A DNA stretch of 64,000 nt from Eunapius fragilis. Lineage: Eukaryota; Porifera; Demospongiae; Spongillida; Spongillidae. Within the stretch, counting starts at the first letter, position 1, and every line of letters begins with the position of its first letter. The position numbers and the translations under genes are program-made. Below, piece by piece: positions 37,515-48,253 of the stretch. The stretch lies in NCBI GenBank assembly GCA_963681505.1, contig OY811971.1:10307433-10371432 (forward strand), written 5' to 3'. The notes below the pieces were generated by a model. That model searched no databases. It saw only the letters and a program-made list of their open reading frames with translations, and was not told the origin of the DNA.

Positions 37515-39250
37515 CTAAATATTATGGCCACGCAGTGCTCTCTGTCTCCGCGCTAATTTCGGTTTTTCGATGACCTCGTCCCTCATGGCAGGAATAATAG
37601 CCTTGCAGAAGGTAATTGACAAAAGCTGGTCGACATTATTAATGTCAGCTGGATACTGACGAAGTGCCCATTTGATGTAGACTAGGAACTCGCTCCATTC
37701 CACATACCCGTCGCTATCCATGTCTATAGCCTTCAACCCCTTCCGTGTATCGTCGCACCTGAAACAACCGAAGTAGGGGGCCATAAATCCATTGTAGAAA
37801 GAGTAAAACTCAAGACGCCCATCTCCTTGTACTTCATCACGTAGATCCCAGGTATCCCAAATGTTGCGAATGTCTGCAACCAGTCTCATTTCGTTTGGCG
37901 CATTTAGCTCTGATTTCTCGATTATGTCCCTCATCATTTTGGTCACTTTGCCTCCCGCACGGTCCAACAAAATGGCGATACCCACCTCACTCATATATTC
38001 TTCTTTCCTATTCGAAAGAAGGTCTTCCAGCATCACTTTTTGCATTTGAACTGCTGTGGCTTCTGTAAATTGTGGATCGTCGCCAAACAAATCAATCAAC
38101 CTGTCCTTGATCATGGCCGGTGATGAGAGTGTGCTTATTCTCACTGGAGCCTGCTCCCCAAAGAAAGCTGCCATGTCAAACTCTCCTTCCTCCAAATGGC
38201 CTCCAGCGATGCCTCCAAAGTCGAAGGTTAAATCGAGTGCCCTCTCACCATATACGATTTGCCTAGGGTGAGGGGCGTAGCCAACAGCAGTGTCGGTGAT
38301 GTTCCTAGCTGCCGTCCTTAGGTAGGTGCAATTGTAGCGCTGAGTGACCTTTTTGTTACCCATGCGAATAAGGTTCAGGAGTGTGACGGAGGTGCAGGCG
38401 TGGCCAAGTGCAGCTCCTTCAGAACAGACACTCGCCCACACTCCGTTGGCTCCTCTTGCTAGGCGCACTCCAGCTGTACGGTTTCTGCTGACCCCCACTT
38501 CTCGTGCACGTGAGCTAACAGCAATCCTGTGGTCCAGCCGTTTCTGTCCATTACTCTCCTTACACTAGCCGTCCATGCGCCCACCTCTTCCGGCAGGTAC
38601 TTACCAGTAGGTTCTTCAAACATGATGCCATAGGGCCGTTGGTCTGGATGTAGGGCCGAGAGCCAGGAAACGACCTCCAGCGCTCGTTCTGGTATTTCTA
38701 CCATAACGAGTGGGAAATCTCGCAGGTTGATAAAGATTTTGGCACTACTAGTGAGGTTTTGACGGCACCAGTTCATTCTATCTGATACCAGATGGCACAT
38801 ATCAATAACTGTAAATTTTGTCCAATCCACTGACTTATCGATCAAGTCAATTTCAATTATAGGATTGTAGAGCCCAAAGGTTTTCATCTTTTCTAGTCCA
38901 ACGGGAAGTGATTTTGTATCATAAACACCATCCTTTACTCCTTCGGAGGCCTCGGCGAAGGCGTATAGCCTTTTAGGATCTTCCCCACTTTTAATCAGTT
39001 GCCTGACAAACTCGTCGTCCACCCTCGTGGCGTGAGCGAATGCAGCAACGACAAAATTCGCAAATCCACACTTCTTCACCTCGTTGTAAATTTTCCATTT
39101 GTTCTCAATGGTATGACCTCTTAGTTGACCCACGGTACTCTCGCGAATGGAATTATCCAATATGAAACAGTCTAAGTCGCGGAGGCATTGTCGCTTGACA
39201 GCTTCCACGGAGATCTCCTTCTCGATAAGGCGTTTTTCTTCTTCGATCAT
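37515..39250 (-). pseudogene. HMGL-like/EF-hand fusion, frameshifted copy 2
   Basis: Carries the same 2-bp GC insertion as copy 1, here at about 38464. It differs from copy 1 by only a few substitutions, for example FCKAI for FRKAI near the C terminus. The first half opens at ATG 39250. Confidence 0.9.
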
Positions 39251-40165
39251 TTCTTCAATAATGAAATAAGTTGTACTGAATACTGCAATAATGTATTTAT
39301 AAACTTTATCCTGCAAGTGGTGACATCATTCAGAGTTGCACGGGGCAAAATGAATGCATTTTCGTGATGTTTTGGGTAAATACCATAATTCGGTAGTTTT
39401 CCTGAGAATAGAAATGAAAGTAAACTGCCAAAATAGTGCACCTTATCCATTTTAGAACGGATAGAGGGGTGAACTGTGGGGGTGTTGTGGTGGTAACCTC
39501 ATTATTTTGATAGAGAGGTATAATTAATACCACAATCTTCAACAAGGTATTAAATCATTAAAAAATAACAATTAAGCTTAAGTTATGCTACGTATATCGC
39601 TCGACCTGCTGGGTTTCCAAGCTATCCAGAACCATGGAATCATATCCGTCTTCGGTTACACATGCAAGCCACACCGTTTTTCAGATTACAGCAACTAATG
39701 AAGGAACAGCAAAATGTGACTGAGTCTGTGAGAAAGGAGCATTACACTACTTTTATTGAAGCCATGTGCGGTAGTCCCATGTGCTATCGCTTCCCAGGTG
39801 ACGACAGTGGTGAGTTGGGACAACTCTTTTACCTGAAGTGATGCTTTTTTTACAACAGTCTGGAACGCCAACGTGGACTTTCCAACCAAACCTACATGAC
39901 AAGTCAAAAGCGCTAGCAGAGCAGCTCCTTTCTGCCGAACAACTCCACCACGCTCTTCAACAAAGGACCCATAGAAGCTTCCAGATTCGGTGACGTCGTC
40001 GATACCTTACACCAAAGGAGAGGCAAAAAAATAAAACCATTGTGAGTGTTAGTTGTGGAAGGTCTATAGTGCTAGGAAGACTCGCGTGGTACCAAACAAC
40101 TCAAGAGGACAGATTATTCAATTGCAGGGAAATTAAACAGGTCGTTAAAAGTTTCCTATTCTATT

Positions 40166-40844
40166 AACGTATGCGTGTATTAATTAACAAGCACAAGCAA
40201 CAAGTATATTTTTGATACTAGAATAAGTGTTGTGTATCCGTAAAATTAAAATATTGTCATTTATATGCCTCTGCGGCAACTGCCAAGGTGATATATATAT
40301 ACGTACCAATTGTATCACAATGTGTTGTACTGGCCATAATCTTGCTGTTTATATCTGTGCTGTGCAGTTCCCTTCTTGATTCAGAGCAAGGTTTTTATAG
40401 TGTGATTGCATGTTTTATCTCTATATAAACCTGCCACCCTTCAAAAATTATCGTTTTAGTTGGGGAATATAGGTGCATTCCCTTCGATGGTGCGTGCCGC
40501 GGCTACCTGAAAGCTGAAAGGCAAGTTACACCATGCATATGCTACGGGGAAATCCTCCGTGCTCTTAGCTCATATAGGATAGACTAACCTCTGCCCTGGC
40601 GCCCTGGCTGTCCAGACTCCAAAAGTGTTAACCTTTCCCATCGATCAATCTGCGATCTAACTTGTAAGTGCATAGCTAGTCACGTGATATAGACTATAAG
40701 GAAAACAATGTTAAGAGTCAAATACCTTGAATGCACGAAGCCTTCTGGCTTGCCGATGTGTAAAAGACAGCTTGTCACATATTCGTACGGAAAGTCTGTC
40801 ATTATGTTACTGCTCGGGTTTGTATCTATACTTCACTCCCTTTA
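40166..40844. other. No gene seen
   Basis: AT-rich spacer right of the tandem duplication. No repeat array or recognisable frame. Confidence 0.4.
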
Positions 40845-41460
40845 GTGTGCATCTGCGGCAAACCATTCACAGTGGAACACGCCTTAAGCTGCTCCTGTGG
40901 TGGATATCCCTCCATGCGTCACAACGAACTTCCAGATATCACTGCCACCCTTCTGACTGAAGTGAGCAACAATGTTGGCATTGAACCTGTACTGCAGAAG
41001 CTTTCAGGCGAACATCTAACACAAAAAACATCTATCTCATAGTTACTTTGATGTTAGGGTTTTCAATCCTTTTTGTGCTACTTTAAGCGAATTAAGTCCC
41101 TAGCTTTACCAAAGTGCTACCGCCGTGCTGAACTGGAAAAGAAACGTGCATATGAACAACGCATTCGGGAAATTGAGTTTGGTTCCTTTTCGTCATTCGT
41201 TTTCTCAACCACAGGCTGGGATCTACTGCTACAGTAGATTTCAAGAGACTTGCTTCATTGATCGCGGATAAGCAGGAACAACCGTACAGTAAACACTATT
41301 CTGGCTTCGCTGCAAAATGAGCTTCTCCCTACTTAGGTGAGCTATCCTGTGCCTCCGTGGTTCGCGCTCTTCTTACCACAGGCCACAACATCTCTTCGAT
41401 ACATCAATTGACCTTGCAATTTCAGACAGCAAGGTCAATCTCTCTGCTGTGTAAAACCCT
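40845..41460 (+). pseudogene. Retroelement ORF C-terminal remnant (CCHC finger plus endonuclease-like region)
   Basis: The open part starts with CICGKPFTVEHALSC, a C-x-C-x8-H-x3-C finger, then RHNELPDITATLL and EPVLQKLSGE. After a stop and apparent deletion come CYRRAELEKKRAYEQRIRE and FSSFVFSTTG in a second frame, then further broken pieces. This arrangement resembles the C-terminal region of retroelement ORFs common in corals and sponges. The finger followed by a nuclease-like segment recalls REL-encoding non-LTR elements. The family assignment is inference; a tyrosine-recombinase element is an alternative. Confidence 0.6.
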
Positions 41461-41574
41461 TTCAACTTGATACTTCATTAATTTTATTATTCATTACATA
41501 AAATCATATACTCTAATCATAGTTGGATAGGATAAACAAGTATTTAACTAGTAAACTGTGTAACTATGTATGAG

Positions 41575-41800
41575 TCAACCAACTAAGCAGAGGTCCGAGA
41601 CTTTAGCACGCGGACCTGCCCTTGCAAGAAATGCTCTGGCATTCGAGCGTACAAGGGAAAGGTTAAGTCTGGAATAAATGCTGTCCAGAGTGGTGGAAGT
41701 GGAGGAGTTAACCTGGACTGAAAGGCGGGAAGCAAGTTTCTTGAATGTGTTAGAGGCTAGTTGGCCCCAGGCCCCGAATGATTCAACAACAAGGGGTTAT
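41575..41800 (-). pseudogene. Second retroelement ORF remnant
   Basis: The minus strand reads PLVVESFGAWG, then SRLNLSLVRSNARAFLARAG. The pattern PLVxESxGxWG ... LVRSxARAxLAR is a conserved C-terminal block of invertebrate retroelement ORFs. The fragment is short and lacks any catalytic domain. Confidence 0.5.
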
Positions 41801-42074
41801 TCATTTATTGTTTTCTTATTTTATTATAAAAAAATCTATGTTTGTCATCTGAACTGATATCATAGTCGTACGCACACCTTAGATTGAGGTCACCAACATA
41901 AAAATCTATGAAGCGATGACATGAATCAGTGCAAAGTAGAAGTGACAAGTGAACTGAATTTGCTGCAGTTTTAGTGTGCTGAAATATGATACGTGATCTT
42001 TCCATGACAAGGAAATTTTCAAAACGAGTCGACACCGTGTTTCCGTACATTAACTGAAACATATGAATTTCGTG

Positions 42075-42401
42075 TAGTGTTGGCATACGTGTATATATGA
42101 GCCATAGAAATGTGTTATCGCAGCCCTGCGCAAGGAAGAGTATGGAGTAGGTGTGAACATATTTGGCTAGCCCACCTCCCATACATTTGATGGGACGCGT
42201 TTTGTATAAATCATTGGCCGGAACCAAGCCGCGGGAAAATATTGATGTGCCACTAATTTGCACAGCTGCATCTTCGCAACGGGTTTATCGGATTTTTGCA
42301 GAAACTGAGGGACGTAGCGATATTATAAAATTTCCAATTTCCAGCCGGAAAGAAGCATCAAATTAAGTTGGAATTGATTGCGTGTGCATATGTGCATGGG
42401 T

Positions 42402-42469
<68 letters not shown>

Positions 42470-43987
42470 TGTGTGTTTGTGTGTGTGTGTGTTTGTGTGT
42501 TTGTGTGCGTGTGTGTGCACATGTGTGCATGTATAATGTTTCGTGTACGTGACCGCGTCAGTAAGTCAATAACTGAATTAGTTTGCGAAACCACTTAACC
42601 GTCATTCTAAGACCAATAACCGTGGACCGCACAAAAATCGTAGTGGTCAACTGCCGGCTATGAATTGTTATGTATGAAGAGAACTTTGTTGGATGACCGA
42701 GTGTGAGAATGTACACAATAAGCAAATGTTTAATACTTTACGTCATCGCGAGTGCAACACGAGATCACCATTTAGAAACCATATATGGTCATTGTCATGC
42801 GGAAGTAACGTAACCCTAGAGCCTTATACACCCGAAGTGACAATTCCATAACAAGACTGGTTTCCTGCCGGCTCCCACAACAGATTTACAAATCTCAGAG
42901 CAGAACCACATGATTTATAGAGGGGAGCACGAGGAACACCGTCTCAACAACATCCGGAAATTTATGAGTCCGGATTATGAAAATCTTAAACTATAAGACC
43001 TAAATCAAACTATGCCCATATACGGGCGAGTTCAAACATGATGTTTTATTGTACGTACGGTAACCCTTAGCGATATATGTCCCAATTGTCGGCTACAGGC
43101 ATGTCATAACTGAGGAGTGAGGCCATTAATTATAAAGAGCGAGATAAACGTAAAACTTTAGCGATGCACCGAAAGTTTTTTTCTACAACAAGAGTTAGTA
43201 TAGGGTATAAAGATTCAATTATATAGCCATGGCTGACTGTCGATCCGTGGCTGTTATACCCTCACCCAGGTGTACGCGATCGCATTAAAGTTCTTTCAAA
43301 GTACAAAAGAGGTTAGTACACTTTAACATATGGAGAAATGGACCATACATCGGCGGTCATCTTGCATATTATTTCAAATTGAATAAACTCAATTACTATC
43401 GCAGGCAATTATAAATTCAACACTGCCGTTCATATATATTAGCATTTCTTTAATAAACTCATATCCACTTGATCACACCTCAGGCCAGCCCCAGCCCATC
43501 CGACGACGGGTGGATGCGCATCAATTAGCACATAGACGACCAACCACATTTTTGTAAAGGTGGGTTATGTACAATTGCGGATTGTTACTAAGTGCAGGAT
43601 ATGCATCAGTACTATGCTTACATATAGGGCACGTCACGTTCACCATAATACTATAGTTGTTTAAACTTAACGCGCTGACACCGATGGGTTCGGGAACTGC
43701 GATCGCATACTGTACTCCTTCCAGCCAATCAATTTGCTAGCTCCCCCCTCCCTCCTCCCCCCCCCCTCCACCCAATCTACCTCATTCTTTGATCAACCTG
43801 TTCGTACTGTCTGAAAATACTGCACATATAGCCGTATAAAAGTTAGGAGCGCATATTTTCTGACGTAAAGGCCTATAATAGGGGTGGTCGTGCTATGAAA
43901 GGAACGGTTAGACCCAAATTATTTAATGCTCGAGTATCCCTTTTGCTTATGTCTTGTGGCTTCTTGTGGTGCATAAATTTGTATATA
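42075..43987. repeat. Segmental duplication, left copy (partner 58740-60690)
   Basis: Starts at GTTGGCATACGTGTAT and ends at ATTTGTATATA. It matches 58.7-60.7 kb throughout, including the (TG)n tract and the sequence reading CCCATATACGGGCGAG. No gene is recognisable. In the right copy this segment directly follows the HMGL/EF-hand block, while here about 1.9 kb of other sequence intervenes. Confidence 0.9.
42403..42520. repeat. (TG)n microsatellite
   Basis: Pure TG to about 42466, then interrupted TG/TTTG to 42520. Partner of the tract at 59026. Confidence 0.97.
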
Positions 43988-44272
43988 ACAAGTGATAAAA
44001 ACATTCTCTATGCGAGAAGGTTGGTGGTATATAGGAATCAAAGGCGGTGGTGGTGTAAAAAGCAAGGGAACAAGGATTGTGATTGAAAAGGAAAAAAGAA
44101 ATAGACCTATATTAGCAGCATGTCGTCATGTTTAACTGTGTGTGCTAATATAGGTCTATTTAATTTTTCCTTTTCAATCACAATCCTTGTTCCCTTGCTT
44201 TTTACACCACCACCGCCTTTGATTCCTATATACCACCAACCTTCTCGCATAGAGAATGTTTTTATCACTTGT
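43988..44272. repeat. Large near-perfect palindrome, 130-bp arms
   Basis: Arms 43988-44117 and 44142-44272 are reverse complements apart from a few bases, and the loop is about 24 nt. The arms include GTGGTGGTGTAAAAAGC and AATAGACCTATATTAGC. The outer ends read ACAAGTGATAAAA and TTTTATCACTTGT. Confidence 0.95.
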
Positions 44273-46025
44273 TTCCTACATTTTTTGGTAGATTTAGTAT
44301 TGTATTTAGTTCTTGAAAAGTAACCATGTAGCAAGTATGTCAAATGACAGTTTTATTTTAGAATCTCGTGGCCATGCAATTTTTTGAGGTGTGGGTGTAC
44401 CATTAAAACACACAGTATTACTATTTAAACAATAAGTACAAGTATTTCATTTATAACCCAGGAGCATGTACTCTTGTATAGGATATACTGCTGTATATTC
44501 TGGACCAGGATATACTTCTGTATATCCAGGATATATAGCAGGTAGAGCAGGTGGAGCTAATCCTGCAGCTGGACATGGAACCACTCCTGGACCTGGACCT
44601 GAAACAGGTGATTTAAACAACCATTAGTTAAAACAAATCCTCCACTGGCAAGTGAAGCCATATAATACATCAGACAAAGATTACATGTACCCACTGATCT
44701 CACGCTATTATCAGATAAACCACAATACGTTGTCATCAGCAACTTTGATACTATTAGATATAAATTATGCACCACAATACACATTAACATTATTACGAAA
44801 TTGTTGTCAGCGAACAGCGTGCACATATTTCAAACAACAGCACGGAGAGAGATGCAATATCTTCCGCTGTAACTGTTGCATAAAATATTTTAGCGATACA
44901 CCTTTCATGCTATAATTTATGTCCAGATCCAACATTCATGGTGTAACGCACCTTCGGGGTGGTCGCTTTGATGGTCCTTTCAGTAGCGCGCTTGACACCT
45001 TGTCGTGTCTTGTATTGCACTCGTTTGGCATATCTGTAGGTGTACGAGTGGCTAGTTGTTGCCGGGTTTTTTTTCTGTAAGGGCGGTGGTGTGGGGGAGA
45101 CACATTCTAATTGGAGCCTCTTGCTTCACATTATCTGCTGTAGACTGTATACCGTAGTATCTGATCGCGTATGTAGTTCCACCGACAGAATTCGAAAGTT
45201 ATGCTATATAAGAAGCTATAGTATAGAAATCAATTCGGTCAAAACAATTATATGCGATAGTGTCGGGTACTTACGTGTATGGTGGTTTTGGCTTTCATTT
45301 CAAGCTGCGTAACGAATGATAAGAGTTGAGAGTAACGCACAGGCGTCATGCAGAAAATGATACCTTGAATATTCGTCAGGAGCCTTCCTATAACGTTATC
45401 GCTGATCCATTCCGTTTCTCAACCATTTGGCATTATGGTTGGACATTTATACATGGAGCCGTAGGGACCCGAAAAGGCTCTTGGATTCAGTGCGTATACC
45501 TATTCCACAGCGTGCGGAATTTGAATCACGCCCACGACACGTGGCTATTATTGCATTTAAAAATAGCTAGCTGATGTAATTGGGTATTTTTAACCGAATA
45601 CCAAATGAGGTACTATTCGCTTTAGTTAATTGCCCGAACAGTTAGGCGTCTAACAGACCCCCGAAGATAACCTGCGGACGCATCCTGAAGCGATTGGTAC
45701 ACTTGGCATGCTATACAAACGTTCCTGTCGTGCGTTATACTCTCCGGAAGGAAGAAGAAGAAGAAGAATAAGAAGCCGACGGAGGAGAAATTTTAGGTGG
45801 GACTGGGTACGGACGATGGGGACGAGTTTTTTTGTTCTCTAAAAGTACACCGTCTTGTGACACAAATACAACGCAGAACTGTTGTCCTTTTTTATATCGC
45901 TCGAATGCCACTAAGAGCGAAGTGACCCGATTCTTAAATGTCCCGCTAGACGTGAGTGACGTTTTTTTAATGACATTCATGATACTGTTGGATTCCTATA
46001 TGGAACCTACTCGCGTAGGTTCCGA
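43988..46025. mobile_element. Inserted element E1 of about 2.0 kb, unclassified
   Basis: The paralogous region at 60.68 kb runs from TTTGTATATA straight into CTAGTATGCTATGC. Here 2 kb intervenes. It opens with a 285-bp palindrome and is related over two stretches to 52730-52880 and 53150-53450. I recognise no protein in it, and terminal repeats and target duplication are unclear. Confidence 0.6.
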
Positions 46026-46223
46026 TAGTATGCTATGCTTTTTACATCTACCGTTGTATGGTGCTTGGGCTTTAGCATACTGGGAAACATCAGCTAGTAT
46101 GAAGCAAACTTCGGACAACATGGCCACCATGGATGTGATCATGTGGTGTAGGTGTCTCTGGTGTGTAGGTGTGTCTAAGGTGTGTATCCCTGGTTTTTAA
46201 AAGTGTCCCTGGTTCATAGGACA

Positions 46224-47631
46224 ATAGATTACTTAGACAGGGATTGGAAACGGGTCACGTGAGCCATACATTTTACGGTAGAAGGGTATGCGCCGTCAAT
46301 GTTATAATGGATAGCACCTTTTGGGTTTGGCGGGAAAATATCTTATAGCTGGTTTTGGTGAAATCCGTATCATGTAGAGTCTCGAATGTATTCCACCCAA
46401 CTCATGAAAGGTAAGGTTTGTCTAGAAACATGTTTGAAGTTCTAGTGAACGAATCTTCGGGAGTTTTTAATAAAAACTGAGATATGAAGCTACGTGAATC
46501 CTCTCTGGGCGTGCAAAAACTGTTCTCTGCGTTTTTTGACCTTGATTATTTGTATACAAGCTCTTCGTAGCAATCTGAATAGAACTGGATAGGTTTTGCC
46601 CTTTTCCCTAGCTTTGAAAACATAAAGTGACACGAAACAGCGTTTTAGACATACAGTCAGTTCTGGGCGTGTAACTACTTTTGTAAATAGTGTAAACGCG
46701 GTTTGAAGGTTTCATCCTCTAGTGCACTCATTTTGCGATAGAACTGGGCTATGGACTAAGCCAGGGAGTGTTGGTATGAAGTTATAAAAAGTTCGCTTTA
46801 CATCGACTATCGCGTCAATCATTAGGGACACGGCACGAATAGACTAGGCCGTACTGGCAGTTCTGGGCGTATAGCTACTTTTGTATATAGTATTAGCGGG
46901 GTTTGAAGGTTTTATCCTCTAGTGCACTCATTTTGCGATAGAACTGGACTATGGGCTATGCCAGGGAGTGTTGGTATGAAGTTATAAAAAGTTCGCTTTA
47001 CATCGACTATCGCGTCAATCATTAGGGACACGGCACGAATAGACTAGGCCGTACTGGCAGTTCTGGGCGTATAGCTACTTTTGTATATAGTATTAGCGGG
47101 GTTTGAAGGTTTTATCCTCTAGTGCACTCATTTTGCGATAGAACTGGACTATGGGCTACGCCAGGGAGTGTTGGTATGAGGTTATAAAGAGTTGGCTTTA
47201 CATCGACTCTCGCGTCAATCATTAGGGACACGGCACGAATAGAATACTGTCAGTTCTGGGCGTATAGCTTCTTTTAAAAATAGTATTAACGGGGTTTGAA
47301 GGTTTTATCCTCTAGTGCACTCATTTTGCGACAGAACTGGACTATGCACTAAGCCAGGGAGTGTTGGTATGAGGTTATAAAAAGTTGGCTTACATCGAAC
47401 ATCGCGTCAATCATTTGGGACACGGCACGAATAGAGTAAGACTGCTGTCATTTCTGGGCCTGTGGCTACTTTTGTAGATAGTATTAACGGGGTATGAAGG
47501 TCCTTTACTGTTACTCGGCCATTCCAGACTTAATAACTACTACAATAACCTATCTTCCGCTATAACACAGATGGAGCTGTTAATTGGCGTGCACGTGATC
47601 CGTTTCCAATCCCTGTCTAAATAATCTATGA
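46224..47631. mobile_element. hAT-like non-autonomous DNA transposon with verified 8-bp target duplication
   Basis: Terminal inverted repeats of about 38 bp start ATAGATTACTTAGACAGGGA on the left; the right end is its reverse complement with a few changes. Direct repeats ATAGGACA flank it at 46216-46223 and 47632-47639. The paralogue at about 60865 has the unfilled site TCATAGGACATAGGTATC, which is exactly what removing the element and one repeat gives. No transposase frame. The 8-bp duplication suggests hAT; other 8-bp superfamilies are possible. Confidence 0.85.
46660..47470. repeat. About 195-bp tandem repeat inside the hAT-like element
   Basis: Four full units and part of a fifth begin near 46667, 46859, 47059, 47250 and 47450 with CAGTTCTGGGCGTATAGCTA or a variant. 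Units include TCATTTTGCGATAGAACTGG and CACGGCACGAATAGA. A more degenerate start is visible at about 46500. Confidence 0.9.
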
Positions 47632-47654
47632 TAGGACATAGGTATCTCCCTGGT

Positions 47655-47935
47655 TTTAGATGTGTCCCTGGTGTGTCATGTGTCCCTGTGTGTAGGTGTG
47701 TCCCTGTATGTGCATGTTGTTGTGTCTCTGGTGCGTAGGTGTGTCCCCGGTGCGTAAGTGTGTCTGTGTGTGTAGGTGTGTCCCTGGTGTGTATAAGTAG
47801 GTGTGTCCCCGGTGCGTAAGTGTGTCTGTGTGTGTAGGTGTGTCCCTGGTATGTAGGTGTGTCCCTGGTGTGTAGGCTTGTCCCAGTGTGTAAATGTGTT
47901 CTTGGTGTGTAATGGTATAGGCATCCCTGAGAGTG
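47655..47935. repeat. 19-bp minisatellite, left arm of the split foldback-like copy
   Basis: Degenerate copies of TGTGTAGGTGTGTCCCTGG and variants such as GTGCGTAAGTGTGTCTG. Long minus-strand frames here are repeat translations. Confidence 0.9.
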
Positions 47936-47939
47936 TGTA

Positions 47940-48212
47940 TGTTGTGTTTCTCGTTAGAAAATACTCAGGATGTCCAAAGAATATAATACTGCAGGGAAAT
48001 CACAGCGATACAAAGTAATACAGCCTATGTCAAAACTACAGTAGAGCACAAATAGAATGCACACTGACGTCTATTCCTGACTAAATCCCGAATCATACAC
48101 ACCAGTGAAATGCTTAAATAGCCAATAGAAAGTTCTAGAACATGCATGCCTAACACATGTATAATTAACACCTAAAAGCAAGCCAGGTCATGCCAGAGCA
48201 TGCTCCTTAACA
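47940..48212 (-). repeat. 3' LTR of the gypsy element
   Basis: 273 bp with TG...CA ends. Flanked on the low side by GTGTA, the only visible candidate half of a target duplication. Confidence 0.85.
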
Positions 48213-48253
48213 CCTCCCCCACTGGTCTTGAGGCTTGACCTCAGAGGCCATGT

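Larger units (their letters stand above)
35725..40165. repeat. Tandem segmental duplication, unit 2 (4.44 kb)
   Basis: Direct repeat of 31136-35719, joined to it through a short T run. It ends at TTCTATT, where the sequence departs into AACGTATGCG. Near identity implies a recent event. Confidence 0.95.

Noticed and set aside
41805..42263. 152-codon minus-strand frame
   Set aside because: Only part of it is conserved in the 58.7-kb duplicate and there the frame is disrupted. No domain is recognisable.
45832..46200. 122-codon plus-strand frame partly repeated at 60634-60867
   Set aside because: The shared part lies in the foldback-like repeat and the two frames start in unrelated sequence, so conservation reflects duplication, not coding.
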